In this document: positions 11,001 through 22,908 of the stretch, piece by piece | How the letters are laid out: the number at the start of each line of letters is the position of its first letter | Position numbering within the stretch: position 1 is the stretch's first letter | Origin: Lepiota brunneoincarnata | Lineage: Eukaryota; Basidiomycota; Agaricomycetes; Agaricales; Agaricaceae | Direction of reading: 5' to 3' | DNA: 64,000 nt | Assembly (NCBI GenBank): GCA_023014365.1 | Contig: JAEBUN010000009.1 | Location: forward strand, 496,001 to 560,000 | Program-made: the position numbers and the translations under genes | Notes under the pieces: generated by a model | Database searches by the model: none | The model's input: only the letters and a program-made list of their open reading frames with translations | What the model was told of the DNA's origin: nothing

Positions 11001-14000
11001 CCTCGTATGATGTTTGGCACCAGAGAAATCAGTGGGGTTTTGATTGTCGGAAACTGAGAAGTCACTGAACAGAGGCGGCAAAGAGTTCGAGTAGATTAAC
11101 TTACTGAGAGATAAACTGGAAAGAGAAATTTCTCATAATGGCTTCTCCCGTTTCGCCGCGATTTATGTCAAACGCTATTGACGAAATGGAGAACAAGAAT
11201 GCTCGAACAGATGTGTCTTTGGTCTTGGAGATCTGTGTGTCCTGATCCAGCGTAATTGGGAATGCTATACCGAGGTCTTTGATAATCACACTGATCAGAT
11301 ATTCGGACAGCCATGAAGTCTGCTCGGCCTGAACATCTCGAACTTTAACCTCGAATGTCTTCATGATGCTTTGGGTTTTCTGCTTGAATGCTGCCAGTTC
11401 GAGGGCGCGTTGTTCCTTTCTCTTTAGAATCTCAGCCTAACAACATGAGTGTATGCACAACGTGTGTCAGCGCATTTTCTACTCACTTGCAAATGGTCAA
11501 CGAAATCACCGATCTCTCCGATAGAGCTGGGTTGCATGACCGCGTGTATCTTTGTGATAGCCAACTCGAGGGTTTGTTGATGTGGGGTATTGTTCCGTTT
11601 CCCCGCGGTAACCTTGGCGTCGATGATGACGAAAACGGAACGGCGTCCACGACTGAAGACCTGTGCCATGGAGCCTGTAGAGCGCGGGGCCAAGGAAAGC
11701 GCCAAGTCTAAGAGTCCAATATCCCAACTGCCATCATCCTCACTACGCAAACCGCCTCCAATGTCCTGACATTCTAAGAACATTGTGGAAGAGAAACCCT
11801 CGAGGCCTACGCGGAAACCACGCATTTTAATGAAGCCACCAAATTTCAGATCTGTCCTCCGGGGTCGAGGTCGGGGCTTGGATGACGATTTTAGGCGACT
11901 GTCTTGCATCAATGCGACAAAGTCGTTGAAGTCTTGACCAAACTTCTGCTGGACAACAAGCAGAGTATCCCAATGAGACGGTTTGACTTTCAGGTCCAGA
12001 TAATCTATGATGACCAGTGTTTGAACGAGGCAGCCATCATAGGTGCCCCCAAGGGATAGAGTGGGGAAGGTGAGTTTGACTCGGCTATTTGGGACTGCGT
12101 CCCGTACGTTTTCCTTCGTTGAAATTTCGAGAACAGTGGATGCAATCTGCAAGCCAAATGTGATGTTGTAGGGACTGGAATGGGCGGGGGATGACTGGGC
12201 ATAAGCGATTACATCGTTAGCTTCCCAAGAAAGCCATGTGCCGTGCATCACTTGCAATGAAATTCCAATCTGTACAATTTGGCCATTGACATGTAGGAAG
12301 GGGTTGTCGTGGGGACGAGCCAGTTGAAAGTGCAGGGGAACATGGCGTTTCAGAAGTGATCTGAAGTTCTGAAAGTGCGGCTTTGAAGGTAGATTCGATA
12401 CCAGGCAAAAAGTCGGCTCGCCATTCTTCCACAAAGCGATAAAGTTTCAGGGCGCTTCGAGGGACACTCAGCTGCAGGTTGCCAAGGGAAAACACGACCT
12501 TTGCATTCCTCCTAAGACTTAGCTCTTGGCGCACTACTGAATTGGCCCGCCCTTTGGTAAAATTGAACGCGGCAAGGATGTCCTGGTCCATCCCCTGCTT
12601 AGCTTTATCAAGTGGAGAACGAGCCTGTAGGTATATTTCATCGAAAAGAAGGGTAGCGTTCAAGGATTCATCAACCTGGCCAGGAGTGAAGGAAAATAAG
12701 GTGGTTAGTTGCATGGCTTTGGCACCAATTTCGAAGGTAAGGTTTGCAGCGGCCGCCTGAAGCCTAACAGACTGGAACAAGACACTAGCATCCAGGTATG
12801 TGATGGAGGTTGGTGATCTGTTGGGAAGGAGCAACTTGTTGTCCAGCTGTCTATCCGTTGGTCCCATTTGGGATAGATAGATGCGCCGCACTCGCAGGAC
12901 ATATTGGACGAAGTTCATCAGATGGGAATAGATGGTGAAGTAAACGTCATCGATAATAATCTGAACAGACACTCTTTTGACAAATTGCGGTGCCTTATCG
13001 CGGAAAGATGTTTGTGACACATTCACCGGGTTGTTGAATGTATGCTGAACGAGATCCAGAAGGCGCACGCGTGCATGCATCCTAATGCCTGACACGGAAA
13101 ACACATTGCAAGAAGGACCCAAGGGGCCGGGAATCCGGAGACAGGTCGTCTGGAGGTTAACTGAAATGATCGGCATCTCCTTGGAATGAGCAGCAACTGG
13201 GTGCTCCCTTGGGCGTTCGATGTTCAATAACTTCTCCAGTGAAGCGGGATCGTGTGTAACCTCTACGTCTTGGTCCAATGCCATGAATCGTGAATGCAGC
13301 AATGATTCAAGGATTTCTGGGTCAACCAGGCGGGGTTTTGCTTGAGAGGCTGAGACATGACTACGATCTTCGGACTGCAGGTTACGCAAGCAATCTCGTA
13401 GGTGGAATAGGAAGCGAAGCGTCGGGTCAGTGCGCAACCTATGTGGGATACCCTCCTGCACGAGATAAGAAGGCTGGATAGTCGAGAGGGGATCGATAAC
13501 AATCATATTTTCTGACAATCGCAGGATTTCGTATGTGACGTTCTGTATGGCGGCATTATTGTGTTGTTCGATGGTGCGGAATATTTTGAGTCCTTGGGAG
13601 AAACCTTGTTTTAAGGCAATGCCAGTCGCCGTCAAGAGTTCTGGGCCACGATGACCTGTCGTCGTTGTGGAATCGATCCACGACAAATGAATCTTGCTTG
13701 GCTGGAAATCAACTGCTAGGCCAGAGGCACGACAGTCAAAGATTGGAGTTTCTGATGAAAGGTTGGGCGTGCGGTGGTCGGAAACAGTGTCCAGCACAAG
13801 TGCTATGGTGCGGATGGTAGTTTTTATCTTGGCCAGCCTTTTTGAGAACACGCCATTGAAATCAATGTCCCTGATGGATAAACCAATCTCCGTAGTCATG
13901 TCAAGTTTTGAAGGAATATGACTTTCTTTGAGTTGGGGCACGAGCTTCGGGTACCCTTCTTCTGACATGGAGATGTTCTGAAGCACATGGATCAGGATGG

Positions 14001-17000
14001 CGGGGCATGACACTTGGAGGACGGTACGGGTCTTTCCCTTTTTCTCCTCATTCACAGAAGAGGAGATAGAAGAAAGACATTTCGCAAGGAGACCATCAAG
14101 TGCTAACTCGGGACCGAGATCCTGTACAGATGGGTGGGTTTCTTAATCACTTGATTGTAATCCCTTCTTACAATTTGAGAGCAAATTTCCCGCTGGAAAT
14201 GGGCCAATGCAGAAACCAACAACGGCGTTAATTTGATTTCCAGGGACCGTCTAGACAGGAGACGTATGGTAGTCGAACCTTGTTCGAGGTCGGGAGCGAT
14301 GGTGATGGGGCTCATGACCACTGGTTTAACGTCGGCCATGCACTCCTTCGAAAGTCTCGAGCTCGGAAAGCGATCGCGATCCTAAGAACAAGAGATGAAC
14401 ATACTGCCAGACACCATGGTATCAAATAAATACCTTGGTCAGGATGAAGGAAGGACTCTCCCAAAATTCAGGATCACTTTTTCGAGTGGCAGCATAATGA
14501 CGTGCCAGGCGTGCGTAATACATCAGAAGTGACCCGTCCCGGCTTGGTACCCGACCTGAATCCTGTCAAAATTGCCATTCCTTGTAAGTTTGTTGATCCG
14601 CACCTTCCAGATCCGTCCATTCACTATCCGTTGAATTTCCGTCTGTCAGATCCGCATCGTCCGATTCGTCACCGCTTGACATGGGCTGTTCTTCTTCATG
14701 AGTATCCACAGGTGTCGAGGTCCGCGTTTTCCTGAATAGTTCGCTTTGAGCCATGTCGACTTCCACAAGCGAATAAAGTTACGCACGCAAGTCTCGCGTC
14801 CCTATCTGCTTCAGATACTAATCCCTCTCCTTCGGATTCAGAAACATTACCAATAATTGGAGCGGGGTGCAAGTGTGGGACAGCGAAGGCTTTCTGTGGT
14901 CGCGGCTGAGCTACCTGGACCTTGGGTCCCCTAAAATTGGGAAGTCGAAGCTGTGGAATGTAAACACCATCTCTGTGCACACCCCGACCTGGGCCCGTTC
15001 ATCAGGGCTAGCTGAGGCACAACGGTATTGGCAATGAACTGACCTGCTTCCACCCGACTCAGAATTCTCGCTGCGCGGTCTGTTAATTTATCCTGCTCGC
15101 TAACAAAAGCACGCTGTTTCTCAATCAACTTCTTGAAGCCCTTGGGAGCAGCATATACGTCGATGTGGAGACCTGTGACCATGTTCGCCGCTTCCAACCA
15201 CGTATTCCGCTCCGCAGATGCGTTTAACAGAATCTTACAACCAATATGAGGTATCCGCAACCCGGTAGATCTGCTGTAGCTTAATCCGCCGATGTCATTG
15301 TTATCCACTTTGACGCCAGAATCACAAGTGATTTGCAGGACGGCGCCGTTAGCTCGCAGGATCGCCTCCATTGATTTGACGTTGACTTTATGGAAAGTTA
15401 CTATGCAAAAGTGAGACCCACATTTCGCAAACGCAGAAGATAAAACAAGACTGACTATCGGGATCAATCGGCGGCATATACTCGGCGGCGGGAGCATTGG
15501 CTAGGTCGGTAAAGCTCAAACCAAATGACCTCCCAGCATGTACAAGAATTTGCGCATCCGCGAAAGACATGTCCAGTTTTACATGACCAAAGTTAATCTC
15601 CCAGGTACACAGATACGTAGAGGTTCGTGGTAGCGGTCCAAAGAGACGGTTCGCAATGAGATCAATGCCTAACAAGCTCTCCTCAGCGTCTCAATCCGCA
15701 TATGAGTCACGGGCTTACCGTCTATCACCATCATTTTTTGGCCGACATTCGTACGCTCGTAGGAGAGCTCCTCGGGGAAGTGGTAGTCGATATGACCAAA
15801 AACGGTTGATTCATTTAATGTCACTTCTACATGGATATTAATTCCAGTTCACGGCCGAACTCGTACGGACGCACCTAAGAAATAGTCGTGCAGCCTCAGA
15901 TGAATCTGAAGTTCCGAGAGAGTCAAAACAATACAAGCACCAGCATCAGACTTTTGGCTCGATGGCGTTGAGGTCGGGGGCCGCTCAATACCCAACACTG
16001 CCACAGGCATCGTGAGGGCGCATCCCTTGACCAGCACGCTCAGGGTGCACTGAAACATGTTGCTCTGTTTATCACATGAGCGATTGAGTCATCTACATAC
16101 CCATTACTGAAGAACTTGCCTTTCCCTCCCGGTACCTCAGGTTGATAGGGTCCCCAAGAGGGAACCCCCGCCTCCGCTTGTCGATATACTCGTACAACGT
16201 CGAAAAATTGGTGAAAGACCCAAGATAGTTGTCCCGTAGAACCATCCAATATCGTATCGACCATCCTAGTGCTTGATAGACAAGCTCCGAGAGCTAGGAT
16301 TCCATGACTTGATAAGCAATGGTCCTCTTATTATCACTCTTTACTGGAAAGCTCACCTCGAAATTTAGCTTGAGATGATCAACAAAGTCTTTCCGAACTT
16401 CCGAGAAATATTGATACGAAGCCTTCAGCGCGAAGGATTTGGCCTTTGCTAAATTACACCCTTTTTTTGAAAGATATGCAGCGCGGGTGTCCCATCGAGG
16501 CAATGAAAAGTTGATGGACAAGTGGGGCGCTCTCACAGCGAATTGCACAGTAGTCGATTCTGGCCTGAACTTGTTCGAGGGCACAGTAACGCTGGTTTCC
16601 AGTCGTTCACCTTGGAGTATCACCAATGCTATCAAGCAGATGAGCGACCCGTATCTCCAGAAGACTAAGATGAATGCTCGCACCATTTTCCTCGCGAACA
16701 AGGGGTTTATCAATTATATTTTGATCATTTGCATAGAGATTCCACTCGTAGTGATGAAGGTTGATATCGATCGCATAAATAGTTGGAACCCATCTCTGCC
16801 AATCATGAGGGGGCCCGGATGCCCAATCCTTCCCAAGATCAGTGAACATGTTGATATGGTCTCTTAGTAAATAGAGCACGGGCTGGCGAAATGTAACCCC
16901 AATGGTCCACACCCGTTCATCATTCCATTTAAAGGTGACGGGAGATCGCCATGGATCTGTTCAAAACTGCATGAAGCTCGGGTTGTGCGCGAAAAGACAT

Positions 17001-19037
17001 AGGACCCTACACGACACGAATCCGCGACCACTAAGCGGACACCGTTGAGGCTTGACGTCATGGAAACATCATCCAAGTGAACTTCAAGCACGGCCTCATA
17101 ACCAGAAGGACCGGCAACCATAGGCATAAGGTAATGTATCGACGAAAGATCGCCGACGGTCACATTAATGGATGCCGAGTCTCGTCGTCGGGACCGCTTT
17201 GGTACTTCGACCATCCCGTCCCACTGCCAATCCTATTGCAAGGTTAGGTGACATCTTGAGATCGAAGGGGATGCATACTTTAGAGGCTTCTTTGAAAGGG
17301 ACATGCAACGTGGTCTCACCCCTCAACTCCACGAATATCTGTAAGGCCGTCCATATCCTCTTGTCTCCAGGCTCGACAGGACGCGTCTGCTCCACTGTCT
17401 GATATGTCTGAGGAAAGAAGGCCCTCTGTAACTCAGCCCTGCATGCAGAACATGTCACGATAGCTCAACCCAGATTACCCGGAGAGACCCCACCTTTGCC
17501 TATCAGCCCATGGTCCATATCTCAAAAACCCTCCGTGAACCACAAGCTCCAGCACCCAATCAGGCGAAACATCTCCGTTTCCAAACTCGTATGCCTCAGG
17601 ATTACATTGTTTCTCAATCGGTGGTACATCCCCAACAACATCCACCAAGTACGACAATTCCAATAACGGGGTTTCTAGTATCCTGCGTTCAATGGCATAT
17701 TCCACTGTGGAAAAGTCTGCGCCAATGGGCGTTCCTTCTTCCATTGCTTTTCCGCGTTTCGTATGCGTCCGTTTGGAGGTCGCCTTAAAGTTCCGCTGTC
17801 GCTGGCGATTGAGGCCATACCTGAGAGTGAGATAATAGAGACTGAGCTGCCGCCAGATCCGCCTGAAGGAACGGTAGGAGAGGAAGGAGGACGCATTTCT
17901 GAGTGTGTGGTACCTTCAGAAGAAAGGTCAAAGGTCGTTATGGATCAATGTAGTGCTCGGAGAAAACTCACTGGTCAATCCTATCGTGAATCAACTCTCC
18001 CAATGTCGACATTGGGTCCACATAATGCTCGTTCTCCGCCAACCGGATCAACGCGTTGCGGAATTTGAGGGTAAGGACTTGCTTGTACAGGTCATGCCTG
18101 GACCTCGCCTGTGAATGTGGACATTCAACCGGACGTAGGATTGGGTGCTGGAAGCACTTACACGGGTGATTCCGAAAGTGCCTTGACACACATTGAACTC
18201 AGCCACTGAAAGCGTAGGTGTAGAAGAGTTTCCGCATGTAATCGCGCCCTTGGAGACCTGGATACCCAAAGGCAATAGGTCCTTGGGATCTAATATCGGT
18301 AATTGTCGTTTGAACCACGCGAAAGCCTGTTGGACGGTCACTGGTACACGTAGGGTGCGTTTAGGAGGCACAACAGTAGAGTCTGCACCAATAAATGAGC
18401 CATGATCACCATCGTGAGGCTGATACACCTCACCCCAATGGTTCAATTTCTGTGAAGACCGATTCCGGTCCGTTGAACGTGAGACGTTCCTGTTCAGGCA
18501 TTCCTCCATCTGCGAGAGGATGTTCTCATACGCGGCAGTTCGGTTGTACAAGAACCACTCAAATCCTTGCAAAGTGATCTGAATACGACACGAAGATATT
18601 CGGAAGTCATATTTGTCTGTATTCCTGCATGAACATCGTTTTCTTTAGAGTCCCGGGAATACGTACTCTCTTCTCCCTTGACATTCATTCCCTCCTCCGT
18701 CATGGGTCTTCGTATCCAATACCGCCACTGAATTTGCCCTTTGACAATCTTAACGGTCTGGTTGCTTGAATAATAATGGATATCCTTTAACAATATTCGC
18801 CCCGCCAGAAGGGAGAAATGTATTGAACCTGCCGATCATCCCTCAACAAAAGATGTCCGGAATCAAAAACAGACACTTACCGATTTCCACCCAACAACTC
18901 GACCCTTCCTGATTCCAGTGCAAAAGACGGAACACCAGGCCCAAGGCAACGCCTAGAAGACGATTCCAATAGAAGAAGTAGAGGATGAGGGTAACAACGA
19001 TGCAGACACATGATACCAGGAGAAGTCGGTTAAGCAT
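8045..19037 (-). CDS. CSF1: CSF1/BLTP1 (Tweek) bridge-like lipid transfer protein
   Basis: Giant protein of about 3,200 residues spread over many exons. It is expected to be an ER-anchored, rod-shaped lipid channel at membrane contact sites, as for yeast Csf1 and animal BLTP1/Tweek. The start at 19037 opens a transmembrane anchor (LLLVSCVCIVVTLILYFFYW) followed by the chorein-like part (LLKDIHYYSSNQTVKIVKGQ, IQWRYWIRR). Later hallmarks are FRQPVLYLLRDHINMFTDLG with HDWQRWVPTIYAIDINLHHY near 16730-16910, LSINFSLPRWDTRAAY near 16500, GQLSWVFHQFFDVVRVYR near 16230, and VEEWRADFLPGIEST near 12400. The C-terminus ends near LLRLYSRQLKAEKPGD. At least three one-base frame breaks occur inside conserved sequence (10010-10012, 12291-12297, 14982-14985), and exon borders near 14780 and 15850 are unclear. 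The 5' end is divergent from the CX9C gene. Confidence 0.9.
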
Positions 19038-19202
19038 GGTGCTGGCCCAGAATTAGGTTGCCCGAGCGCGGGTACTTAGTAGCTTCGCGTCACTGTGGCC
19101 TTCCTTAAAGTAGCGGCAGTTCAGGGTGCAGTTGACATTGTCACAGTCAAGCAGACTAGTCTGATTATATCATCACACCTCATTTCACCATCTCAACAAC
19201 AC
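19038..19202. promoter_or_regulatory. Divergent promoter region CSF1/CX9C gene
   Basis: 165 bp between the two divergent start codons. No specific motif is recognised. Confidence 0.45.
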
Positions 19203-19461
19203 ATGAACGCCTCTGGCAAGGCTGCTCAAAGCCCACTCAAGAAATTTGCCTATGCGACGACGGTCACCTGCTCTGCACAAGCCTTGACTTACGGCAAATG
19301 TATTGCAGCCAACCATATGGATGTCAGGAAAGACATGTGCAGTGAGGAATTCGCAAAGTTCGCTGAATGCCTGCGGAGCGCTGTGAGTATCCACAAATAC
19401 TCTCCATCCACCAAGTACTCAGGTCCATCAAAATGCAACCCAGCTGAAGCGCAACTGGTGA
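19203..19461 (+). CDS. Twin CX9C protein, NDUFAF8-like (complex I assembly)
   Basis: Small protein of about 65 residues with two CX9C motifs: C-SAQALTYGK-C and C-SEEFAKFAE-C. This makes a helix-turn-helix CHCH fold, normally imported into the mitochondrial intermembrane space by the Mia40 disulfide relay. The spacing (VRKD before the second motif) and the AxxYGxC element resemble human NDUFAF8, a complex I assembly factor; other twin-CX9C families remain possible. Two exons: 19203-19382 and 19444-19461, joined by a gtgagt...cag intron. The last codons are LKRNW followed by TGA. The methionine at 19203 sits directly before the Ser/Lys-rich start. Confidence 0.75.
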
Positions 19462-19558
19462 ACTTCACTCATTGGTAACACCAGTATAAATACGTCCGAG
19501 AGTAGCGACAGACACATCTGAACAATAAGATATAGATACTATAAGTACTGGAAGCGAT

Positions 19559-20496
19559 CTATCCCAATCCTCCTGGAATACGATTGTCACTCCCGCCCTC
19601 CACACTTCCACCTCTCCCAGTAGCGCTGCCATTGGAACCACTCACTACCCTAGCATCCCGTCTTGTGCGTGCATTGGCGCGCATAATCATGCGTATTCCA
19701 GCAGGAATGGGAAGAGCAGTCGTGTTGGGCAGAGGAAGTAAGGGATCCGCACGCGGAGCGGCAGGAGGTGCTGGGCTTCGCAATCGCGTTATGACGGGCG
19801 ACAACTGTAGATCAACAATACACGGTGTGGGACTCTTTCTCGAATCTTTTGTAATGCTGGTTTCTGGGTTATCAAAACCGGAGGAGGACGAAGAAATAGG
19901 GTCGGACGAGAGCGGCGTGTGGTGGATGGAAGGAGAGGGAGATGTGGAAATATCTGGGAGGAGCATGTCAGGGGTATCTGTGTCTGTGCTTGTATAATAT
20001 AGTTGCGTTTCGTATGAGATAGTCGTGATGAGCAATTGCAGGAATAGAATGAATAAGTCCAATGAGAGGAGCTGCAGTCTAGAAGGTGCGTCGGCTGAAA
20101 ATATCACAACTCAGTCGGAACGAAAGATGAAGCGTTTACAAGAATGAGGACTCACACATCCCAATGAAATCAATAATGAGCGCTCGCCCTTGCGATGCAC
20201 CTTGCGAGCCGTGGGCGTAGAATGTGACCGCATTACAGACGAGAATGAGGGCAAAGAAGAACCGGAGTGGATAGGGTGGGTCGATTTCTCTTGGCCTTCC
20301 ACATTGGAGCTGGATGAGCATCCGGGAGAGATAAATGAGGACTGATGGGGACATGAAGAATGACAATGTGAAGAGTTGGTGTACGAGAGTATCGAGCTAC
20401 AGTAGAAACTCTGAGGTCTCCGCTAGGTCTGAGTCCTGAGACCGGACTCACCGACTGGACAAGATGTTGGCGTTGAGCATAGTAGCGAGTGGGCAT
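19559..20496 (-). CDS. DUF1746 membrane protein, Dsc4-like
   Basis: Fungal DUF1746 protein. The family includes subunit 4 of the Golgi Dsc E3 ubiquitin ligase of fission yeast, which acts in SREBP cleavage and membrane-protein quality control. Three exons: the first (MPTRYYAQRQHLVQS) is joined by gtgagt...gtag to LDTLVHQLFTLSFFMSP. Then come QCGRPREIDPPYPLRFFFAL, a hydrophobic segment, and GRALIIDFIGM. An intron at about 20156-20098 leads to RLQLLSLDLFILFLQLLITT, a further membrane segment. The C-terminal 120 residues are Ser/Pro-rich with basic patches and probably disordered. The start at 20496 fits the family's short N-terminus; an in-frame ATG at 20550 is an alternative. Confidence 0.82.
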
Positions 20497-20916
20497 GACA
20501 TCTAATAACGCAGGTCGATGTAGATGACGATAATTGCCTACAGGATGCAAGCAGCCGTTCTACGACACTTGAAGGAGTTGCACCTCTGGACGTGACGATA
20601 GCATCCGAAAACGGCAGTGTCACATCAAACACAAGTTTCAGGCCAATACCGGTGCGTCGTTCAACTACCAAACGTAGTGAGACGGCAAAAATGAAAAGTT
20701 GACAGAGACGTAGTAAGATGATGGTAAGGCATTGAGCGAGTCTGCAAGGCGCCAGATGGTGGAAATCCAACGCTTGTTATCAAAACGTTGGTAGAAGTTA
20801 GCTCCTTTGCCAAACCAGCCCCTCCGTCATAAATAGTATGTCGAACATGAGCATGCAACCACGTCTACGAGTGTCCAGATATTTGTAAATACCGAATGCC
20901 TATGGTCCCATCCCCC
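20497..20916. other. Intergenic, unexplained minus-strand open frames
   Basis: Open frames on the minus strand (20423-20770 and 20661-20858) have some hydrophobic stretches but match nothing I recognise. They lie 5' of the DUF1746 gene and 3' of the four-helix gene, so they could be an upstream untranslated or extra exon, or noise. Confidence 0.25.
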
Positions 20917-22076
20917 TTAACTAAAGTGTGTGCTATAACGAGGAAGTTCCTCGACCTCAGGAGCGTGAGAGGTTGTTGGACCCCCAACAGCTTTGATTTC
21001 CGAACGCCGCTGCGCAGCTTCCGCTTCGTCCATCGGTGGCGGATCAACGTCAATTCCCAGCTCCCTTTCTGTCCTCTGTAATCTGGCCTTTTCCTCCTCT
21101 GAGATTTCTTCATGTGTCCACGAGCCACCCCCATAACCAATCTCAATCGGGGGAGATGGTCTCCCATCATCCATGAATGTTTTGAATCTTCGGGGCGCAT
21201 GGATTGGTGGTGCGGGCGGGACGGCTGCAGCCTCCCGGTAAGGGTCGAATTCCGGTTCATCATATTCATACCCTGCGGGAGCGTTCATTGATACCATTTC
21301 ATGAGATGAGGCTAGGGCAGAGTACTGGGCCTTCACTGCCCTGAGTCTGAATGCTTCTTCTATCCCTGCTCGTGACTGACGAGCACTCAGTTTCTCTCTC
21401 TTCAGTTGATTGACGTAACGGGTCAAGATAATTGCACCATCTATTTTTCATTAGGAGAAATAGAGGCAGGCTTATGACGAAGCACTTACACATCTCAATC
21501 AAAAGAACCAGAGCAGCTACCACAATATATATTGTCGGTCCTAGAGAGAGAAGCGACTTGCATTGGGTTTGAGCGCCCGGATTCGGTGGAGCACTGCATG
21601 CCGTTTCGACATCCTTTTTGGTTATTTGCGAGATCTCGACGAGTAACCACAGGGCGACACCTAGGTTGAGGAGGAAGTGCACGTATGTGATGATGGCGTA
21701 TATCTGCACAAAAGTTTGCTTGCGGACCACCGCGCCAACAAGACTAATCCATCGATTAGACTGGCTCGTAGAATGAAAGACACGAGACTCACCCAAATAT
21801 TGAAGCCGCGAAAAGGAAGGTCTCCACCAGACCGCTAATCACAAAGGCCGCCGTTATCCCTGATGACATGTGCCCGACTACTCGGGAGTTAATGGTTCGC
21901 ACAGACAAATGACCGGAGATGCAACGCCCACCTGATACTTGGTACCATAGCACAACTGAAAGCAGGCCAGAAAACAACACTCCGAGGATAGCCAGGACGA
22001 TGACGCCCGCACGAACGGGAATGCAACAGCAGAACTTGGTCCCGCCAAAGAACAGATCTCTATAGCTGAATGCCAT
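20917..22076 (-). CDS. Four-helix membrane protein, unknown family (tetraspan/MARVEL-like)
   Basis: The N-terminus MAFSYRDLFFGGTKFCCCIP is followed by four hydrophobic segments: VRAGVIVLAILGVLFSGLLS, SGITAAFVISGLVETFLFAA, IYAIITYVHFLLNLGVALWL and PTIYIVVAALVLLIEM. Between helices three and four lies a loop with two cysteines (ETACSAPPNPGAQTQC). The C-terminal tail of about 160 residues is hydrophilic: a basic coiled stretch (YVNQLKREKLSARQSRAGIE) and then a Pro/Glu-rich part. Introns fall between helices 2 and 3 (about 21790-21735) and after helix 4 (about 21490-21425). The CCC motif near the first helix could be acylated (inference). The topology is common in basidiomycete small four-helix membrane proteins; I cannot assign a function. 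Confidence 0.75.
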
Positions 22077-22908
22077 AGTGCATCACAAGACACGGGAACA
22101 ACAATGAGAAGGGGAAAGAACTACGCTTTAGCCAGAGTCACGGGGAGCAGTGAGTGGTGGCCGTTGACGGTGAAAGCAGTGCCAAAGTGTGTCAACATCA
22201 CATCAGTTGTGGGCTTCTGTAACGCAAAACTCCGTATCATAACTGCATTGCCTCCTCAAGGCAAGATAATTATTATGTTTCTGGGAATTTCCGACAGGGC
22301 GAATTAAGGGGCAAAGGGGTCAGTCATAGTTGAGCGCTGAGGGCTGAGCCCCGCACAGGTGTTGTCAAGAAATGTGTCAAATTTCCCTTTCTGGAAATGC
22401 ATCCCTTAGCACATAATCTTCACGTATGTTTGTCATGGTATAACCGTGGTTACGTTCCAGCAGGTCGAGTTACCCCCCTGACAACATAATTTTATGGCCT
22501 CTTCAGCTCGGCGCTTGCGTGGGGGTGGGGTCAAACGTATAATACAGACTCAGGGCCCATAACTGTGCGGTAAGATGCGAAGCTAAATTTGGTCTACCTT
22601 ACTGCCAGGCCCAGCGGGCACTAACCACGACTAGAGGTTCCTGATGTGGAGTGCAGGACGATATAAACGCTCTTCCTGAAACAACAGAACAAAGCTGGAC
22701 CAGCTCTCCCTGACAAGTTGTCCAGGAGGCCGTGGCGGGGTTGTGACCGCGCCTATGGATCGCTTGAATTGCAGGTTCTCACGTAGATCAGCACCTGTTT
22801 GGGGTCTCTTCCGACTGTCCTTGGGAAGCCACAGGGAAGCAGTGTGCGTCACTATTGCCTGCCCTCCAGCCTTCATCTCTCAATTCCATCTCTTCCGATG
22901 TCGGTGAC
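22077..22908. other. Intergenic region, shared upstream region of two divergent genes
   Basis: 832 bp between the four-helix gene and the DUF6533 gene. An 81-residue minus-strand open frame at 22631-22876 has no recognisable features. No tRNA-like fold or repeat seen. Confidence 0.35.

Noticed and set aside
19584..19997. 137-residue plus-strand open frame
   Set aside because: Antisense to the low-complexity tail of the DUF1746 protein; codon bias makes both strands open.
22631..22876. 81-residue minus-strand open frame between the four-helix and DUF6533 genes
   Set aside because: No domain or membrane segment, not linked to a neighbour.
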